NCBI RefSeq assembly: GCF_037975245.1
Contig: NC_092579.1
Span: 14,766,178-14,830,177, forward strand
DNA from: Apostichopus japonicus
Lineage: Eukaryota; Echinodermata; Holothuroidea; Aspidochirotida; Stichopodidae
Length of the DNA: 64,000 bases
Direction of reading: 5' to 3'
Shown here one piece after another: positions 1 through 11,032 of this stretch. The notes beneath the pieces are model-generated. The model worked only from the letters and a program-made list of their open reading frames with translations. It ran no database searches and was not told the DNA's origin. The position numbers and the translations under genes were made by a program. Each line of letters opens with the position of its first letter. Within the stretch, counting starts at the first letter, position 1.

Positions 1-2268
1 CATCGGAGTGCTGCGAAACTGGCTGCTTTGGAACTGTGTGACGTGATACATGAATTGGAAACGGCATCTCCCGACGCATTATTCATCGTCAATGGGGATT
101 TCAATCATTGTAGCCTCCGGAAAAGTAATGTGCACTACTATCAACATGTGACTTGCACAACACGGGCTACTGCTACCCTGGATTTGCTCTATTCAAACGT
201 AAAGGATGCCTACAACTCCATTCAATTGCCAGCCCTTGGTAATGCCGATCATAACCTCATCAACTTACTACCCAAGTACAGACCTATTGTTCAGAGGCAG
301 AAACCGTCGACCGTGACTGTTCAACAATGGAATGAAGACAGCTTAGAACATCTTAGAGCTGAACTGGATGCTACTGATTGGAATGCCTTTATAGACGCTG
401 CCGGGGACTTGGATGAATTGACGGAAACAGTAAGCGATTACATAAATTTTTGTGTTGAACTTACAATTCCAACAAAGCATATTAAAGTTTATCCTAACAA
501 CAAACCTTGGATTACGAAACGGGTAAAGGACGTCATCAATAGGAAGAAAGGGCTCTTCGGTAAAGGAGATCATGAGGGATTGAAGAAAATCCGGTCTAAA
601 CTGAAAAGGATTATTCGCGAGGAGAGGGCAGCGTACAAGGACAAAGTTGAAGGGCATTTTACTGGTGGCAACATGAAGCGCGTCTGGGAAGGCGTGCGCT
701 TGATGAGTGGTTACAACAATAAACCAAAATCTTGCCTATTACCCAGAGTGGATGAAGACTATGCGAACGAACTGAATTGCTTTTATAATCGTTTCGATCG
801 ACAGGATTTTTCAGCTGAACACGACGATTTTCAACAGCAGTTCGCAAATTCTGACTGTGACATCACGGTTACTGAAGGTGAGGTTCGTCGTCATTTGTCA
901 AGACTCCACTCATCGAAAGCTGCCGGACCAGACAAGCTCTCCCCGCGGGTCTTAAAACAATGTGCAATACAACTTTCGAACATTTTAACGTATATTTTCA
1001 ATCAATCTTTCACAACCCGTGTTATACCTAACTTATGGAAGCAATCATGTATCATACCAGTACCTAAAACCAGTGCAATATCATGTTTGAATGACTTACG
1101 TCCTGTTGCCCTCACTGCTGTGCCCATGACAGTTTGTGAACGTATATTTTTAGAACGCTTTAGACCATTCGTAACTCCATTTTTAGATCCTTTCCAGTTT
1201 GCATACCAATCAGATCGAAGTTGTGAAGATGCCATTCTTTTGATCCTCCATAAACTATATTCTCATTTAGAACATTCTTGCCGAGGACATTTTGCCCGTG
1301 TGACATTTTTCGACTTTTCGTCTGCTTTCAACACTATCCAACCACATATTTTAGTCAGTAAACTTAAGAATATGGACGTTCCCGGTGGTTTTATTCACTG
1401 GATTTTAAACTATTTAACTAACAGAACTCAGTTGGTGAAACTCAGCCATTCGTGTCTATCCGATGTTATTCTTTCAAATACAGGGGCACCCCAGGGAACA
1501 GTTCTAGCACCGTTCCTATTCACACTTTATACGTACGATGCCAGGTCATTAGAACAAGGGTGCTCACTCATCAAGTTTGCTGACGATACTGCCATGATTG
1601 GCTTAGTCAATGGTGATGAAGCGTATTTACGTCAAATTCAGTCTTTTGTGAACTACTGTGACCTTAACTTCCTCCAATTAAATGTTGCTAAGACCAAAGA
1701 AATGATTATTGATTTTCGTCACAATACTAATCCTCCACCCCCTGTTGTTGTCAAAGGAAGTGTAATTGATCGTGTTACGTCATATAAGTATCTTGGGGTA
1801 GTGCTGAATGATCACTTGGCATGGGGAGATCATATTGATATATTGGTTAAAAAGTTGAATTCTAGATTGTACTGCCTCCGTAAGATGTCGAATTTTAATG
1901 TTCGTCATGACATCCTTGAAATGTTTTATAATTGTACCATTAGCGGGGTTTGGCGTTATTGCTTGGTTTGCTGGGGTGGGAATGTAAACAAACATGAAAT
2001 AGATCGTATTAATAGCATCATTAAGAAAGCAGAGAGAGTAGTCGGGGAACCCTTGCCTTCCATTGACTCGGTCTACCACAGCCTTCTCGAGTCCAAACTG
2101 GACGCGGTATGGAAGGACCATACCCACCCCCTCTATGAGCTACTTCATAATAGTCAGATGTCCAGAGGCAGTGGCAGGTTGAGACTTCCGTGTCTCAAAA
2201 CCAATAGATACAGAGATTCTTTCATACCCCGTGCAATTAAGCTTTTTAATGAGGTTTTATTACGTTGA
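1..2268 (+). CDS. LINE retrotransposon ORF: APE endonuclease C-terminus plus reverse transcriptase (5' partial)
   Basis: The frame is open from base 1 to a stop at 2266-2268 (755 codons), so the true start lies left of the window. Near the N-terminus are GDFN (residue ~32), a TLDLLYSN block (~58) and NADHNL (~81), which match the last motifs of an AP-type endonuclease. The reverse transcriptase follows: SKAAGPDKLSPRVL, FFDFSSAFNTIQ (motif A), GAPQGTVLAPFLF (motif B), the catalytic FADD near residue 526 (motif C), LNVAKTKEM and YLGVVLND. No RNase H domain follows. This order is that of Jockey-superfamily non-LTR elements (CR1/Rex1-like); the exact clade is inference. There is no stop or frameshift in the visible part, so the copy may be young. 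It would copy its own RNA into DNA at a nicked target. Confidence 0.93.
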   Translation, partial: HRSAAKLAALELCDVIHELETASPDALFIVNGDFNHCSLRKSNVHYYQHVTCTTRATATLDLLYSNVKDAYNSIQLPALGNADHNLINLLPKYRPIVQRQKPSTVTVQQWNEDSLEHLRAELDATDWNAFIDAAGDLDELTETVSDYINFCVELTIPTKHIKVYPNNKPWITKRVKDVINRKKGLFGKGDHEGLKKIRSKLKRIIREERAAYKDKVEGHFTGGNMKRVWEGVRLMSGYNNKPKSCLLPRVDEDYANELNCFYNRFDRQDFSAEHDDFQQQFANSDCDITVTEGEVRRHLSRLHSSKAAGPDKLSPRVLKQCAIQLSNILTYIFNQSFTTRVIPNLWKQSCIIPVPKTSAISCLNDLRPVALTAVPMTVCERIFLERFRPFVTPFLDPFQFAYQSDRSCEDAILLILHKLYSHLEHSCRGHFARVTFFDFSSAFNTIQPHILVSKLKNMDVPGGFIHWILNYLTNRTQLVKLSHSCLSDVILSNTGAPQGTVLAPFLFTLYTYDARSLEQGCSLIKFADDTAMIGLVNGDEAYLRQIQSFVNYCDLNFLQLNVAKTKEMIIDFRHNTNPPPPVVVKGSVIDRVTSYKYLGVVLNDHLAWGDHIDILVKKLNSRLYCLRKMSNFNVRHDILEMFYNCTISGVWRYCLVCWGGNVNKHEIDRINSIIKKAERVVGEPLPSIDSVYHSLLESKLDAVWKDHTHPLYELLHNSQMSRGSGRLRLPCLKTNRYRDSFIPRAIKLFNEVLLR

Positions 2269-2419
2269 CTTTCATATATTGACTTTTTCTTATTATTCTT
2301 ACTGTCTTATTGTACAATATACACATCTATTTTTGTAACTTTTTCACTGTTTTATGAGCGAGTGCCTGAATTTCCCTTTGGGATCAATAAAGTTTTACTT
2401 ATCTTATCTTATCTTATCA
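1..2419 (+). mobile_element. LINE 3' portion with UTR, AATAAA and (TTATC)n tail
   Basis: The ORF is followed by about 130 bp of 3' UTR, then GGATCAATAAAG near 2382 and a short tandem TTATC tail (2397-2419) that ends the element. Short tandem-repeat tails in place of poly(A) are usual for CR1/Rex1/L2-like LINEs. The 5' end is outside the window, so no target duplication can be checked. Confidence 0.88.
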
Positions 2420-2596
2420 TACTAGGCCTAGCTAAGTAAGGTTCAAGCTGTCTCGACGATATGCTACTTGCAGAACTGTTCATAAAATTCGGGAACGCTC
2501 TCATTCCACAGACGGCAAATGAAATCCGAGGACTGTCCCTGTAAATCTGGTCACCTTTTTACTGTTAGTTGTTACTTGATACATCTTGTTACTCCT

Positions 2597-5596
2597 GGGC
2601 AGGTCCAAGCTATTGTATCCCTAGAAGCCAAATTTCAAACTTTACTGAAGCACCCTAAATGTGGTGTCATGTTAAAGCTGAATTATTGAAGTTTCAGATT
2701 TTCATAATTTTTTTGAATTGTTTTGCATATTCGAACAATTACAGCCGGCTAATTTGCATAAATTCAAATTGCAGTGTGACGTACGGGACATTTGGAATCC
2801 TATTTCCCTGCCAGCAATATGAACTAATTTAATATAAGTTATGTGGGACATGATACACCCTTCCTTCCAATAATTTTGACATATTATGTTTGTGGGTTCA
2901 TCAATTAAATATGCTAATTAGCTAGTGTCCAAATACTGATGTCCCGTACGTCACAATTTTCAGCACTTTTTTTCAAGTTTTGATATGGAGGAACAATTTT
3001 TTTGGGGTGATATTCTATAAAGTTCTAATTAAGAACATTGTGCAACAGAATCCATCCCCAAAAAATTGAAATAATATTCACTTCAAATCTAATTATCAAA
3101 TTTAAAAATGTGACGTACAGGACAAAATGTGACGTACGGGACGTAGTGTGGTGGAAACCCTGTATTTACACATAATAAGCATGCATGGACCTCTACTGGA
3201 AACCTTCCAATGCTTACAAATTTATTTTGTTGAAAGCTGGTAGTTGCAACTTATAATCCCTGCATGCCTGAAGAGCACATCATGGCTTCAAATAAACTAC
3301 TGTTTAATGTCAATTGTGTGTGTGTGTGGCAGGGTTCGGTTTCTTCCGGAAGAAACCTATTTCTTCCAGGGACGTGGAAGAAACTGGAAGAAACCTGTTT
3401 CTTCCAGGTTTCTTCCAGTTTCTTCCGGAAGAAACTGGAAGAAACCGGAAGAAACTGGAAGAAACTGTGAAAATTGGCATATATGCAGCACAGCCCACAT
3501 ACATGATAAAGAGACAAATAGCTTACCACCATCTGACTGAAATGCATGCCATTGAAACCATCAAAATATGATATTTTTGTTTTGAATATAATTTTGGGTT
3601 TTTTTCTAGACCAAAAGATGTTTGCTTATAAATCACAATATTGAAGGACTACTTATCATCTCGCGATCCCCCCATCAACCAGAATTGCATAACTGGCCAT
3701 ACTTTATGAATGATTAACCTGGATTGGCCCATGCACTGAGGATTTAATACAATGAACACCAAGCAAATAGCCGAACAATACAGATCTATTAGATTTTGGC
3801 AACTCCCTAAATTGCAACTTGTAGTTAATAAGAGGACTTGTCATCCCAACAGCAAAAGAACAAACATCCACAATTAAACACAGCTGACCATGAGCCAGCC
3901 CTCATTTCACACTACAACTTCAAGTCTAATCTGTAACCCTCATGAGTTCAGTCTCCACAAAATATGGTCAAGTAGTGGTCAATGTAATCGTAGTAATGAG
4001 GGTGCATTGTAGTAGGCCTACACTAGTTTCCAGGGAACACTCCCTCCACTCAGAAACTAGTTTTTAACTAAGAAATGGGCTATAATCAGGACCATTCTGG
4101 TCTGCAAAATATTGCTTGCCCATAGTTGTTCCCTTAATTGTCCGATGCTACAGTAGCCTAGTACTATATTGTGTACAGTATATGCTGGAGGCAGGTCATG
4201 TGCTCCAAACCTAGATATAAAGTAACTAGATGACACTATAGTGCTTCTTGTCCATTTATTACATAGTTAGACATCATTGCAGGTTGTTATGAAACTTTAT
4301 CAACAGTTTTTCCCCAAAAAATGAGTTTCTTCCATTTTGTCCGGAAGAAACTGGAAGAAACCTATTTCTTCCGAGTGGAAAAAACCGCGGTTTATTCCGC
4401 GGTTTTTTCCACCCCCGGAAGAAACCTGCGAACCCTGGTGTGTGGGATACAGAATCATCTACAATGCTATTCAACATTGACATTGAATGATGACGACTTC
4501 AAGAATATTGAGTTTGCATTTCAACATTTCGTAGGCCTATTGTGAAGTGTAACTATCATGACTGTGCAACAATGTTCTTGTGTCCTGAACTTAGATAGTA
4601 GACATTGAGATTTTTAGTTACAAGTGTTGAGTTTCGCTCGCCCAATTTTTGCAGAGGACCATCACTCATGAGTTTTTTCAATAACCAGTATTAGGTCTAT
4701 AGAGCTTTCTTTGTTGTACTAGTTTCATAGATCGACATTACGTGGACGTTACCAGTTACTGTGGACATTTCGGTATGTTTTGAATGGGATGGATCATATT
4801 TCAACTTCAGGGTCAATAGTGGGGAGTCTCAGTATGGTACAGTGTTGTACAGTATATACCAAAACAGTTTTGCACCAAAACTTTGCATCTTGGATCATTT
4901 GTGGTTTAACAAAGCTAAAATTGATGTTATGAGTATTTGATGTATGTGTAGAGTAGATTAATACTTTACGCATTCCATGTTTTATGTAGTGGAATGATCT
5001 CACAAGTACAGTCACTGCTCTTTTCGATCCCAGAAAGAAGGAAATATGGCATGAAACTACCAATGATATTGCTCTGGCATATCCAAATTAATGTTTTTAT
5101 GTAGAAATCAGCTTGTTATGGTATATTCAGGAATAAAAATATGAGTTTTCATAGTCAATTTGTATATGGACAAATTGTCCCGTACGTCACATGTCCAGTA
5201 CGTCACAGGACAATTTTCATTTGTGTAATCACTGAACTGGAATGGCTTCATATTTTTTTCTAATATGTTACAGCTTAGCCCTTGGAAGGTTAGGCTATTC
5301 ACTAGTTATAACAGCTTGATCACTGCCCTCCTAATTTCAGAGGGATTTCAGCTTTGCTCTTAAGTAAAAAAAAACACAAAATTCTCTGGTCCCTTACGTC
5401 ACACTGTACATTAATTAAGATGGGACCTAATGAAAGCAAGTGTAGGAAATCTTCATGAGTTTGTAATAAAGTAGCAGCAATAACAAATATAAAAACCTGA
5501 AAAAGTTTCTGGAAAATAGATTTTTTATAACTTTAAGACACATTTAAGTCTCTGAAATGTCCCGTACGTCACAGTGCAAATAGCTTGGACATGCCC
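2597..5596. mobile_element. Non-autonomous DNA transposon with 18-bp TIRs and subterminal TGACGTACGGGAC repeats
   Basis: The left end reads GGGCAGGTCCAAGCTATT and the right end, reverse complemented, GGGCATGTCCAAGCTATT (17 of 18 identical). Both ends are flanked by TCCT (2593-2596 and 5597-5600), a possible 4-bp target duplication. Inside are eight copies of a 13-bp motif: TGACGTACGGGAC at 2777, TGACGTACAGGAC at 3111, TGACGTACGGGAC at 3130, and on the minus strand at 2941, 5177, 5193, 5389 and 5559. Clustered subterminal motifs of this kind are typical transposase-binding arrays in CACTA- or Chapaev-like elements; superfamily assignment is inference. A younger hAT element (3330-4437) interrupts it. 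No transposase ORF is visible. Confidence 0.7.
3330..4437. mobile_element. hAT-type non-autonomous element with 8-bp TSD (nested)
   Basis: The ends are CAGGGTTCG-GTTTCTTCC and, reverse complemented, CAGGGTTCG-CAGGTTTCTTCC. They are flanked by a perfect 8-bp duplication GTGTGTGG (3322-3329 and 4438-4445), as expected of hAT transposases. Both subterminal zones (3340-3466 and 4323-4427) are packed with GGAAGAAAC and its complement GTTTCTTCC, and a short palindrome around CCGCGG lies at about 4384-4402. No transposase is encoded in the 1108 bp. The left duplication lies in a (TG)n run, so part of the match could be chance, but the TIR match is independent evidence. Confidence 0.82.
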
Positions 5597-5600
5597 TCCT

Positions 5601-6588
5601 ATGAGTATGTGTAATCCTATTCCTGTCTCCAATGTTGGGCAATATGCAATTTCTATTATGCAGGCCACTTTTCTGACATTTTACACTAAATACGACTACT
5701 ACTAGGGGTCACTCAGGTTTTAGTTCGGGTAATCAGGGACATAACGGTAGAACTTTGTCTAACGCACATTAGGCCTAGACTATGGCCTAACGTAGCCTAT
5801 GCTACTCAAAGCTCAAGTTAGGCTGCTGCAGGTCTTCGGCCTAACTGTATGCCATAATGATTACATAAGAACTTACTTGCTTGATCTGTAGGATTCATGT
5901 ACTTCCCACTCTTCGTGGTATTCATCGAACGCCTGCCCATTTTGCTGTGTTGTAGGTTCGAAACCTGCTAAAATTAATAAATAAATCACCAAATATTCAG
6001 GGTGAGACACAAGCAAATGAAATGCAATAGAGACAATTATACATCTAGTGTATTAGTTCTGCGAAATGTTTCATGCGTAGGACCAAAGAGAGGGCAGTAT
6101 ACACTTTTAGGTCTCAAGTTGATTTTCGGAGAAGAAAATATGAACATGTACCCTAAATGTATTTTTAGAATACATTTTAGGGCGTGTAACATTTGTAGTG
6201 TGAAAATGTTCAGACAAGATTCGCGCTACACATTCGGGTGGAGCAGATGGGGCGGGGTGTGAGCTGAGGACGCACACATCGAAATTTGTAGTCACTACGA
6301 AACCGATCAACGTTGTCGCTTACTGCACGTTTCAACTTTCCGGTAATTTTACCGAAAATTGTGACATTGAGCTTGGTGAGTGACCGCAAGCATATGAATA
6401 ATGGAAGAAATACGGTCCACATTGGCATTTCTTTCCAGACATCGCCTGATACCGATCTGATCCAATTCAACTCTCGTGCAATCGCACCTCATCCCAGTGC
6501 CCTCTCATTTTGCCGGGCTGTAAACACCGACATCTAAAGGTTATTTGCAACATATTTGCTATGCGTGCATTTTATTTTGCATTTTTGC
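5601..6588. other. Intergenic, nothing recognised
   Basis: AT-rich single-copy-looking sequence between the transposon at 2597-5596 and the SINE-like unit. Short ORFs here (6002-6262, 6313-6537) have no recognisable domain. Confidence 0.5.
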
Positions 6589-6589
6589 T

Positions 6590-6840
6590 AGGAGTGTTAG
6601 CTCAGTGGTTAACGCCGGTGCCTTTCAATCATAAGGTCCCCGGTTCGAGTCACTCCCAGATTAATGTACGTCGTCCAGTTACAGAGTTGTTGACAATTGA
6701 CAATTCATAAACATGGACGTTAAATATGAATGTAAGAGACTGACTTTGGTCAGCTTGCGGCTTTGATAAGCCAATGAGGCTTCTTCGCGAGTTCCTGCTT
6801 GCAGGAGGATCTAAAATACATGTGGAAACGCAAAAGAAGA
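6590..6840 (+). repeat. tRNA-derived SINE-like sequence
   Basis: GGAGTGTTAGCTCAGTGG resembles a tRNA acceptor, D-arm and Pol III A box. It is followed by CCGGTTCGAGTCACTCC, a T-arm and B-box-like block that closes the GGAGTG/CACTCC acceptor pairing. The D and anticodon stems do not fold well, so this is not a functional tRNA. An unrelated body follows (6662-6820) with the short hairpin CCTGCTTGCAGG near 6793. This layout is that of a tRNA-headed SINE. I could not find a target duplication, and the 3' limit is approximate. Confidence 0.6.
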
Positions 6841-7270
6841 AAAGTGCCTTAATCATAATTCTTGAAGTTACGGGACGCCCGAAAGGTGGAATTGAACCAC
6901 TCTGTCGCTAGACAGCTACAGGTTTGAAGCCTGCACACCACACCAGTGAAGCTCATCCGGGCAATTATTAGGTTTGACAGAATAGTATATATATGACTAA
7001 AATTTGGGGACGATGATATAAACTTGGATAAAACATTTCTTCCCAAATATGCACTTTGATTTAAATCGAATTTATTTTAATACGTTTCTTCTAGACGCAT
7101 GTTATCACATTGCCTTTGATATATTTTTAAGCCCATGTCAGTGGAATTTATGCGTATTTGCAAGAATTTAACTTAAAACTATAATTATTCATTGACGTAA
7201 CCATTAAAATGAATATTCAAATATACAAATACCAACGAATTTTATAAAATAATAAATTAATTGTCATTTA

Positions 7271-7310
7271 GCCTTTGAAGAAGATCCTGCTAGGATCGAA
7301 ACGTCAGGCC
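7271..7310 (+). repeat. Hammerhead-like / Penelope-type repeat motif, copy A
   Basis: Contains TTGAAGA, a GATCC/GGATC hairpin, then GAAACGTC and AGGCC; the flanking GCCT and AGGC can pair. Two further copies are at 9191-9230 and 26021-26060 on the minus strand. In the hammerhead core CUGANGA the first C is U here, so this copy should not self-cleave. Confidence 0.5.
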
Positions 7311-7778
7311 AACTTCCAACTAAGGGCGACATATAGATGTCTCCCTATGTGAATTTAACTCTTTCACATCACCTAGGTCGACATCAGCATCAAATAACAC
7401 TAAGGGCAACATTGGCGAATTACTGTTATTTCGTCACATTGAACCAAAGTTAGGACTCCAGTATGGGTACTATCAAAAATAACGATAGAATTTAGGTAAT
7501 GCGGCTTTACAGGGCCCAGGACAGGCCCCGAAGGGACAGTGACAAGTTTACATTCATCTGCCTAAGCATATAACATTGGCATTAAAGATTCAGTCTGTAA
7601 AACAAACCAGCATCCATCTATAGATATTCGCCAGAAGTGCACTTTCTCTATTCTGCTGTCGGGCCAAGTAAAAAGAAAAGTCGACCAGGTGTACTGGGGT
7701 GCACCAACAGTGTACCGAGGTTCACATCCAGTGTACTGAAGCATATTGGGGGCAACTAGCCTACAGGGTGCTAAGGTA

Positions 7779-8022
7779 CACCCAGTGTAGGCTACTGTGT
7801 ATACTTTTTAAGAAACAAAATTCGCCCAGGAAAGAACCTGGGCACGAAAACCAAACTACCGAACGACTGATCCGCTCTCAACACCAGTCCCCTTGCATCG
7901 GGACTGTGACTGTGTGATCATCGTCGGGTGTGCATCACCATTCCCCTCGAAAGGGAACAGATACGTACACATGATCTTAGCCAAAAGGCCGAGAAGCGAT
8001 CACCCAGTGTAGCCTACTGTGT
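7779..8022. repeat. 22-bp target-site duplication around the U2-headed SINE
   Basis: Positions 7779-7800 and 8001-8022 are identical except for one G/C difference at the thirteenth base. Each begins CACCCAGTGTAG. Confidence 0.85.
7801..8000 (-). mobile_element. U2 snRNA-headed SINE (SINEU-like), 200 bp
   Basis: Read on the minus strand from 8000, the first 46 nt follow the U2 snRNA 5' end: ATCGCTTCTCGGCC, then TTTTGGCTAAGATCATG and GTATCTGTTC. One extra base changes the branch-site-pairing GTAGTA to GTACGTA, so it is not a working U2. The remainder differs from U2: GC-rich hairpins (CCTTTCGAGGGG; GCCCAGG...CCTGGGC) and an AT-rich end. The insert starts exactly at the U2 first base and is flanked by a 22-bp direct repeat (7779-7800 and 8001-8022, one mismatch). 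That is a LINE-type target duplication. SINEs with snRNA-derived heads are known in other animals. A single U2 retropseudogene is the alternative. Confidence 0.75.
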
Positions 8023-9190
8023 AGGCCTATTGGTGGCGTTCATATAAAGACCCTATAGTAGGTCCCTCTTACGTCAAATCCTTCATTTCAACCACATATC
8101 ATATGGCGTTAACAGATGTATAAAATAAACGTATCACCGTGTCCAATTATAGTGTGAGGCGTATTCTAGTTTGTGTTAACACATTGTTTACTTGTTGTTA
8201 TTATGACGTCACACAGGGCTCGCGTTTTGGTGGTTTGCTCTGTGTTGTGGCGGGCTGTGAATCACGCGTCATTAGAAGCGTATACAGATGTTTTGTTTTG
8301 AATGATTCGTGTTGTGGGGCTGGAAGACAGCCAAATTGGTTTGAGTGCTTATTTGCATTTGCTCATCTGCATATCGGGTTGGCACTCGCAAATCAAGAGT
8401 TGGGTGAGAGGTCAGCTACAAGTTTGGACCAATCAGGTCAAAAGGCAGAGCGTGTCCTGTGCTTGTTGTCGTAATTTGTTATTATAGAATCGGGGGGTTT
8501 GGGTTTGTCTCCCAAAGACGTATCGGGCCGGGAGTTGAAGTTTGTCTCTCGAAGCCTACAGACGTATAACGAAGGGCTCCGTAATTTATATTTATAATCA
8601 GCATTTATCCTCGTGTATTTTAACCACACAAAGTTTTAGTTGTATTCATCATTAAGATTATATACCAAGAGTTAATAAAAAGAAACAACTTATAATCAAA
8701 TATCCGCTTTTGAAGACTTTTTATGAAGACTTTCATGTTTACGCTCGGTTTAACGATACTAGTGTAAGGCCCGGCTTACCGTTACCAACTTATACCTGGA
8801 ACTATCAAAAATAAGCCTTACAATAGCATATTGCACATATGAATCAAAGAAAGGTTGGAATATTGGTCAACTGATGTCAGTGAATTTGGTGGCAGTGGAG
8901 TCTGGCAATGAAAGGTAGCCATCTAATTATCGTGATATTTCAATAACTATCCAAGCATATCCTAATACCATGGCAACAAAGCAGAGAAGCAGTAACACAA
9001 CAAACTGGTAATTAGAGAACTCGCCATATTGTCATTAAAATTAGTTGAGCCTTCTTACCAATTATTCCTTATTAAATATTTCCTTCAAATCTAAATTACA
9101 GTTCGTGATAAATCAAAATAAAACAAAAACTGTTAGCAGACTGCTTATCCACTAGAGAGCCTGTGTAAGAGAATGTGTAAAAGTAAGTGG
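8023..9190. other. Intergenic, nothing recognised
   Basis: No supported gene. A perfect CRE palindrome TGACGTCA is at 8204-8211. The open frame at 8139-8474 shows no domain and no coding-like neighbours. Confidence 0.5.
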
Positions 9191-9230
9191 GTCTGACGTT
9201 TTGATCCTAGCAGGATCTTCTTCAGAGGCT
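9191..9230 (-). repeat. Hammerhead-like / Penelope-type repeat motif, copy B
   Basis: On the minus strand: GCCTCTGAAGAAGATCCTGC, then TAGGATC and AAAACGTCAGAC. It carries an intact CUGAAGA box and the GATCC hairpin, but the GAAA box reads AAAA. It shares the outer flank AAAAGTAAGTGGG with copy C at 26021. Confidence 0.55.
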
Positions 9231-9232
9231 GA

Positions 9233-10858
9233 ACGACAGTACATAATGGCAGTTGTCTCGAAAGGTTTGATTACCCCTTGGAGAATTAACTTTTCCAAAC
9301 CACAGAATACTTTGTTGTTGTTACATTGTGTATGCCTGTGCAGTAAGCTGATGTATCGTCAAATATATTACTACGATTTTTATTTTCGGTGAAAATAATC
9401 TTATTTCTGAAGTACTTTCTTGCGATGTGTTTTTTTTCGTACAAATGTCTGATAGTTGTCTGTTTTTCAGAGAGAAAGCTGTTGCTACCACATAGGCAAG
9501 CTCATCGGTGTATCTGGCAATATTCATGCAAACCTTTTCCTGAAAAGGAAAATTTCATACTTTACTTTGCGATTATGCTACAAAAATGTCCTGCCTTTGA
9601 AGTTGACAAAAGTGATAAGATAAAATCATCATTAAACGAACGGCGGTAAAAAAAATATATGTGACCATAGGAATCAATTGCCAAAAAGCAACATTTCTTA
9701 CTTCCTAAAAACCTGTCAAATTTCCAAAAAGTTTAGTATCATGACTGTGAATTTGCGACAACTGTATTCATTGGATAACTCGTTCTAGATAGCCGAGTAT
9801 TCAATCAAACCATGACATCATCAGTCATCTAACGTCAGATCACTACCGGTTACTTTTAAGAGGTTCATGTGGAGTGAACCAATAAGAGAAAGGAAACAGA
9901 ATCAATACAACAAGAAGACCAAAAAGAGAATTGTCATATTTTTTGTTCTGTTTAATGTTTATAGCAAAATAAAAGAAGGTTCACAACTGCTACCATTGCA
10001 TATGGAAACAAGCAATTGAATTATGCATTGCATATTCAACATTTAAATTAGTTACAAATGTAGAAGTACTTGCTTAATGTCGCCTGTGTAAAACATTGTT
10101 CCTACATCGGTCAAGACATTCATACCTGATAATGTGATGATTCTTTTGACTGAACATGCAAAACATACAATCTTTACACCTGTCTTTCGTCCAAAGATGG
10201 ATAAAATTCTTGTAGTGTATAGTTCACTGTTAATCGAGGCATTGGCAATTTGCCTCTCCAAAATAACTGTTATCGGCTAACTAAAAGTTTAACAAATTGA
10301 TATTAGTAACAACTTCATTCCCAAGGTTTATATGCAATTGAGGCAAGGACCTAATGTGTAAAAATCTTTGTTCAAACTGTTGCAGGCCTACGCTCACCTC
10401 CAACTAAATGTGACCTCCGAACAATACTGAATTTAAATTGGGTGCATGTGGCCAGCGGTGGAATACAGTTGAATTCAAAAGGGAACTAGCTACAAGCATT
10501 GCAATTATTACCATAGAAGGAGTTCAAAATGTCTGATGCCATCACAAATTTACTTCCACTTACAACAGTTCCTTCTTATAAAATTGTACTTCTTCTGACA
10601 ATTCTTGATTCCACGCCAAGTCCTTGTCAAAAATGTTCTTTCATTTCCATTCAGATTAAATTTTTAATTGGATTATATTAAATGCCAACTATTTTCAAAT
10701 GTTTGGTACCACTTCATAAATTTGATTGCTGGCATCCAGTATGCGAATCGAGCCAATTTCCTTAAACAATCATCCGTGTGATTATGACATAAAACAGCTA
10801 TCAGAGAATTGCACCGAGAGTGTTCAATCTCGTCATCAGATCTCTACTTTTGTTAGTT
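9233..10858. other. Downstream flank / possible 3' UTR of MAD1L1-like gene
   Basis: AT-rich sequence after the MAD1L1 stop on the minus strand. No second coding exon is seen. The 3' UTR limit cannot be set from sequence alone. Confidence 0.4.
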
Positions 10859-11032
10859 TCACATGAGCGAATGATGTTGCATAACCATTGTCTGTTTGCT
10901 GAATAGGTCAAGGGTCAGACCACTGAGGAATGCTGGGATACTGTCCTGCTGTTGGAGGTGGGCCTCGATCAAATCTGTCAGGCTGCCTGAATATTCATTC
11001 TCCAGAAGTTGCATCTCGCCCTCAGATGTCGA
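10859..11032 (-). CDS. MAD1L1: MAD1L1 terminal exon (end of RWD-like domain)
   Basis: The acceptor TCTAG is followed by 57 codons and TGA (10859-10861). The peptide runs [16 protein letters not shown], then [15 protein letters not shown], close to the vertebrate MAD1L1 C-terminus. It ends in a short extension ([12 protein letters not shown]) longer than the usual end. Confidence 0.93.
   Translation of the reverse strand, partial: STSEGEMQLLENEYSGSLTDLIEAHLQQQDSIPAFLSGLTLDLFSKQTMVMQHHSLM

Noticed and set aside
6590-6662. Functional tRNA gene
   Set aside because: D and anticodon arms do not fold and a SINE-like body follows, so only a tRNA-derived head is claimed.
7955-8000. Functional U2 snRNA gene
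   Set aside because: Only the first 46 nt match, the branch-pairing GUAGUA is disrupted, and the locus has a retroposition-type target duplication.
8139-8474. 111-codon plus-strand frame
   Set aside because: No domain, no splice context, and a length reachable by chance in 64 kb of six frames.
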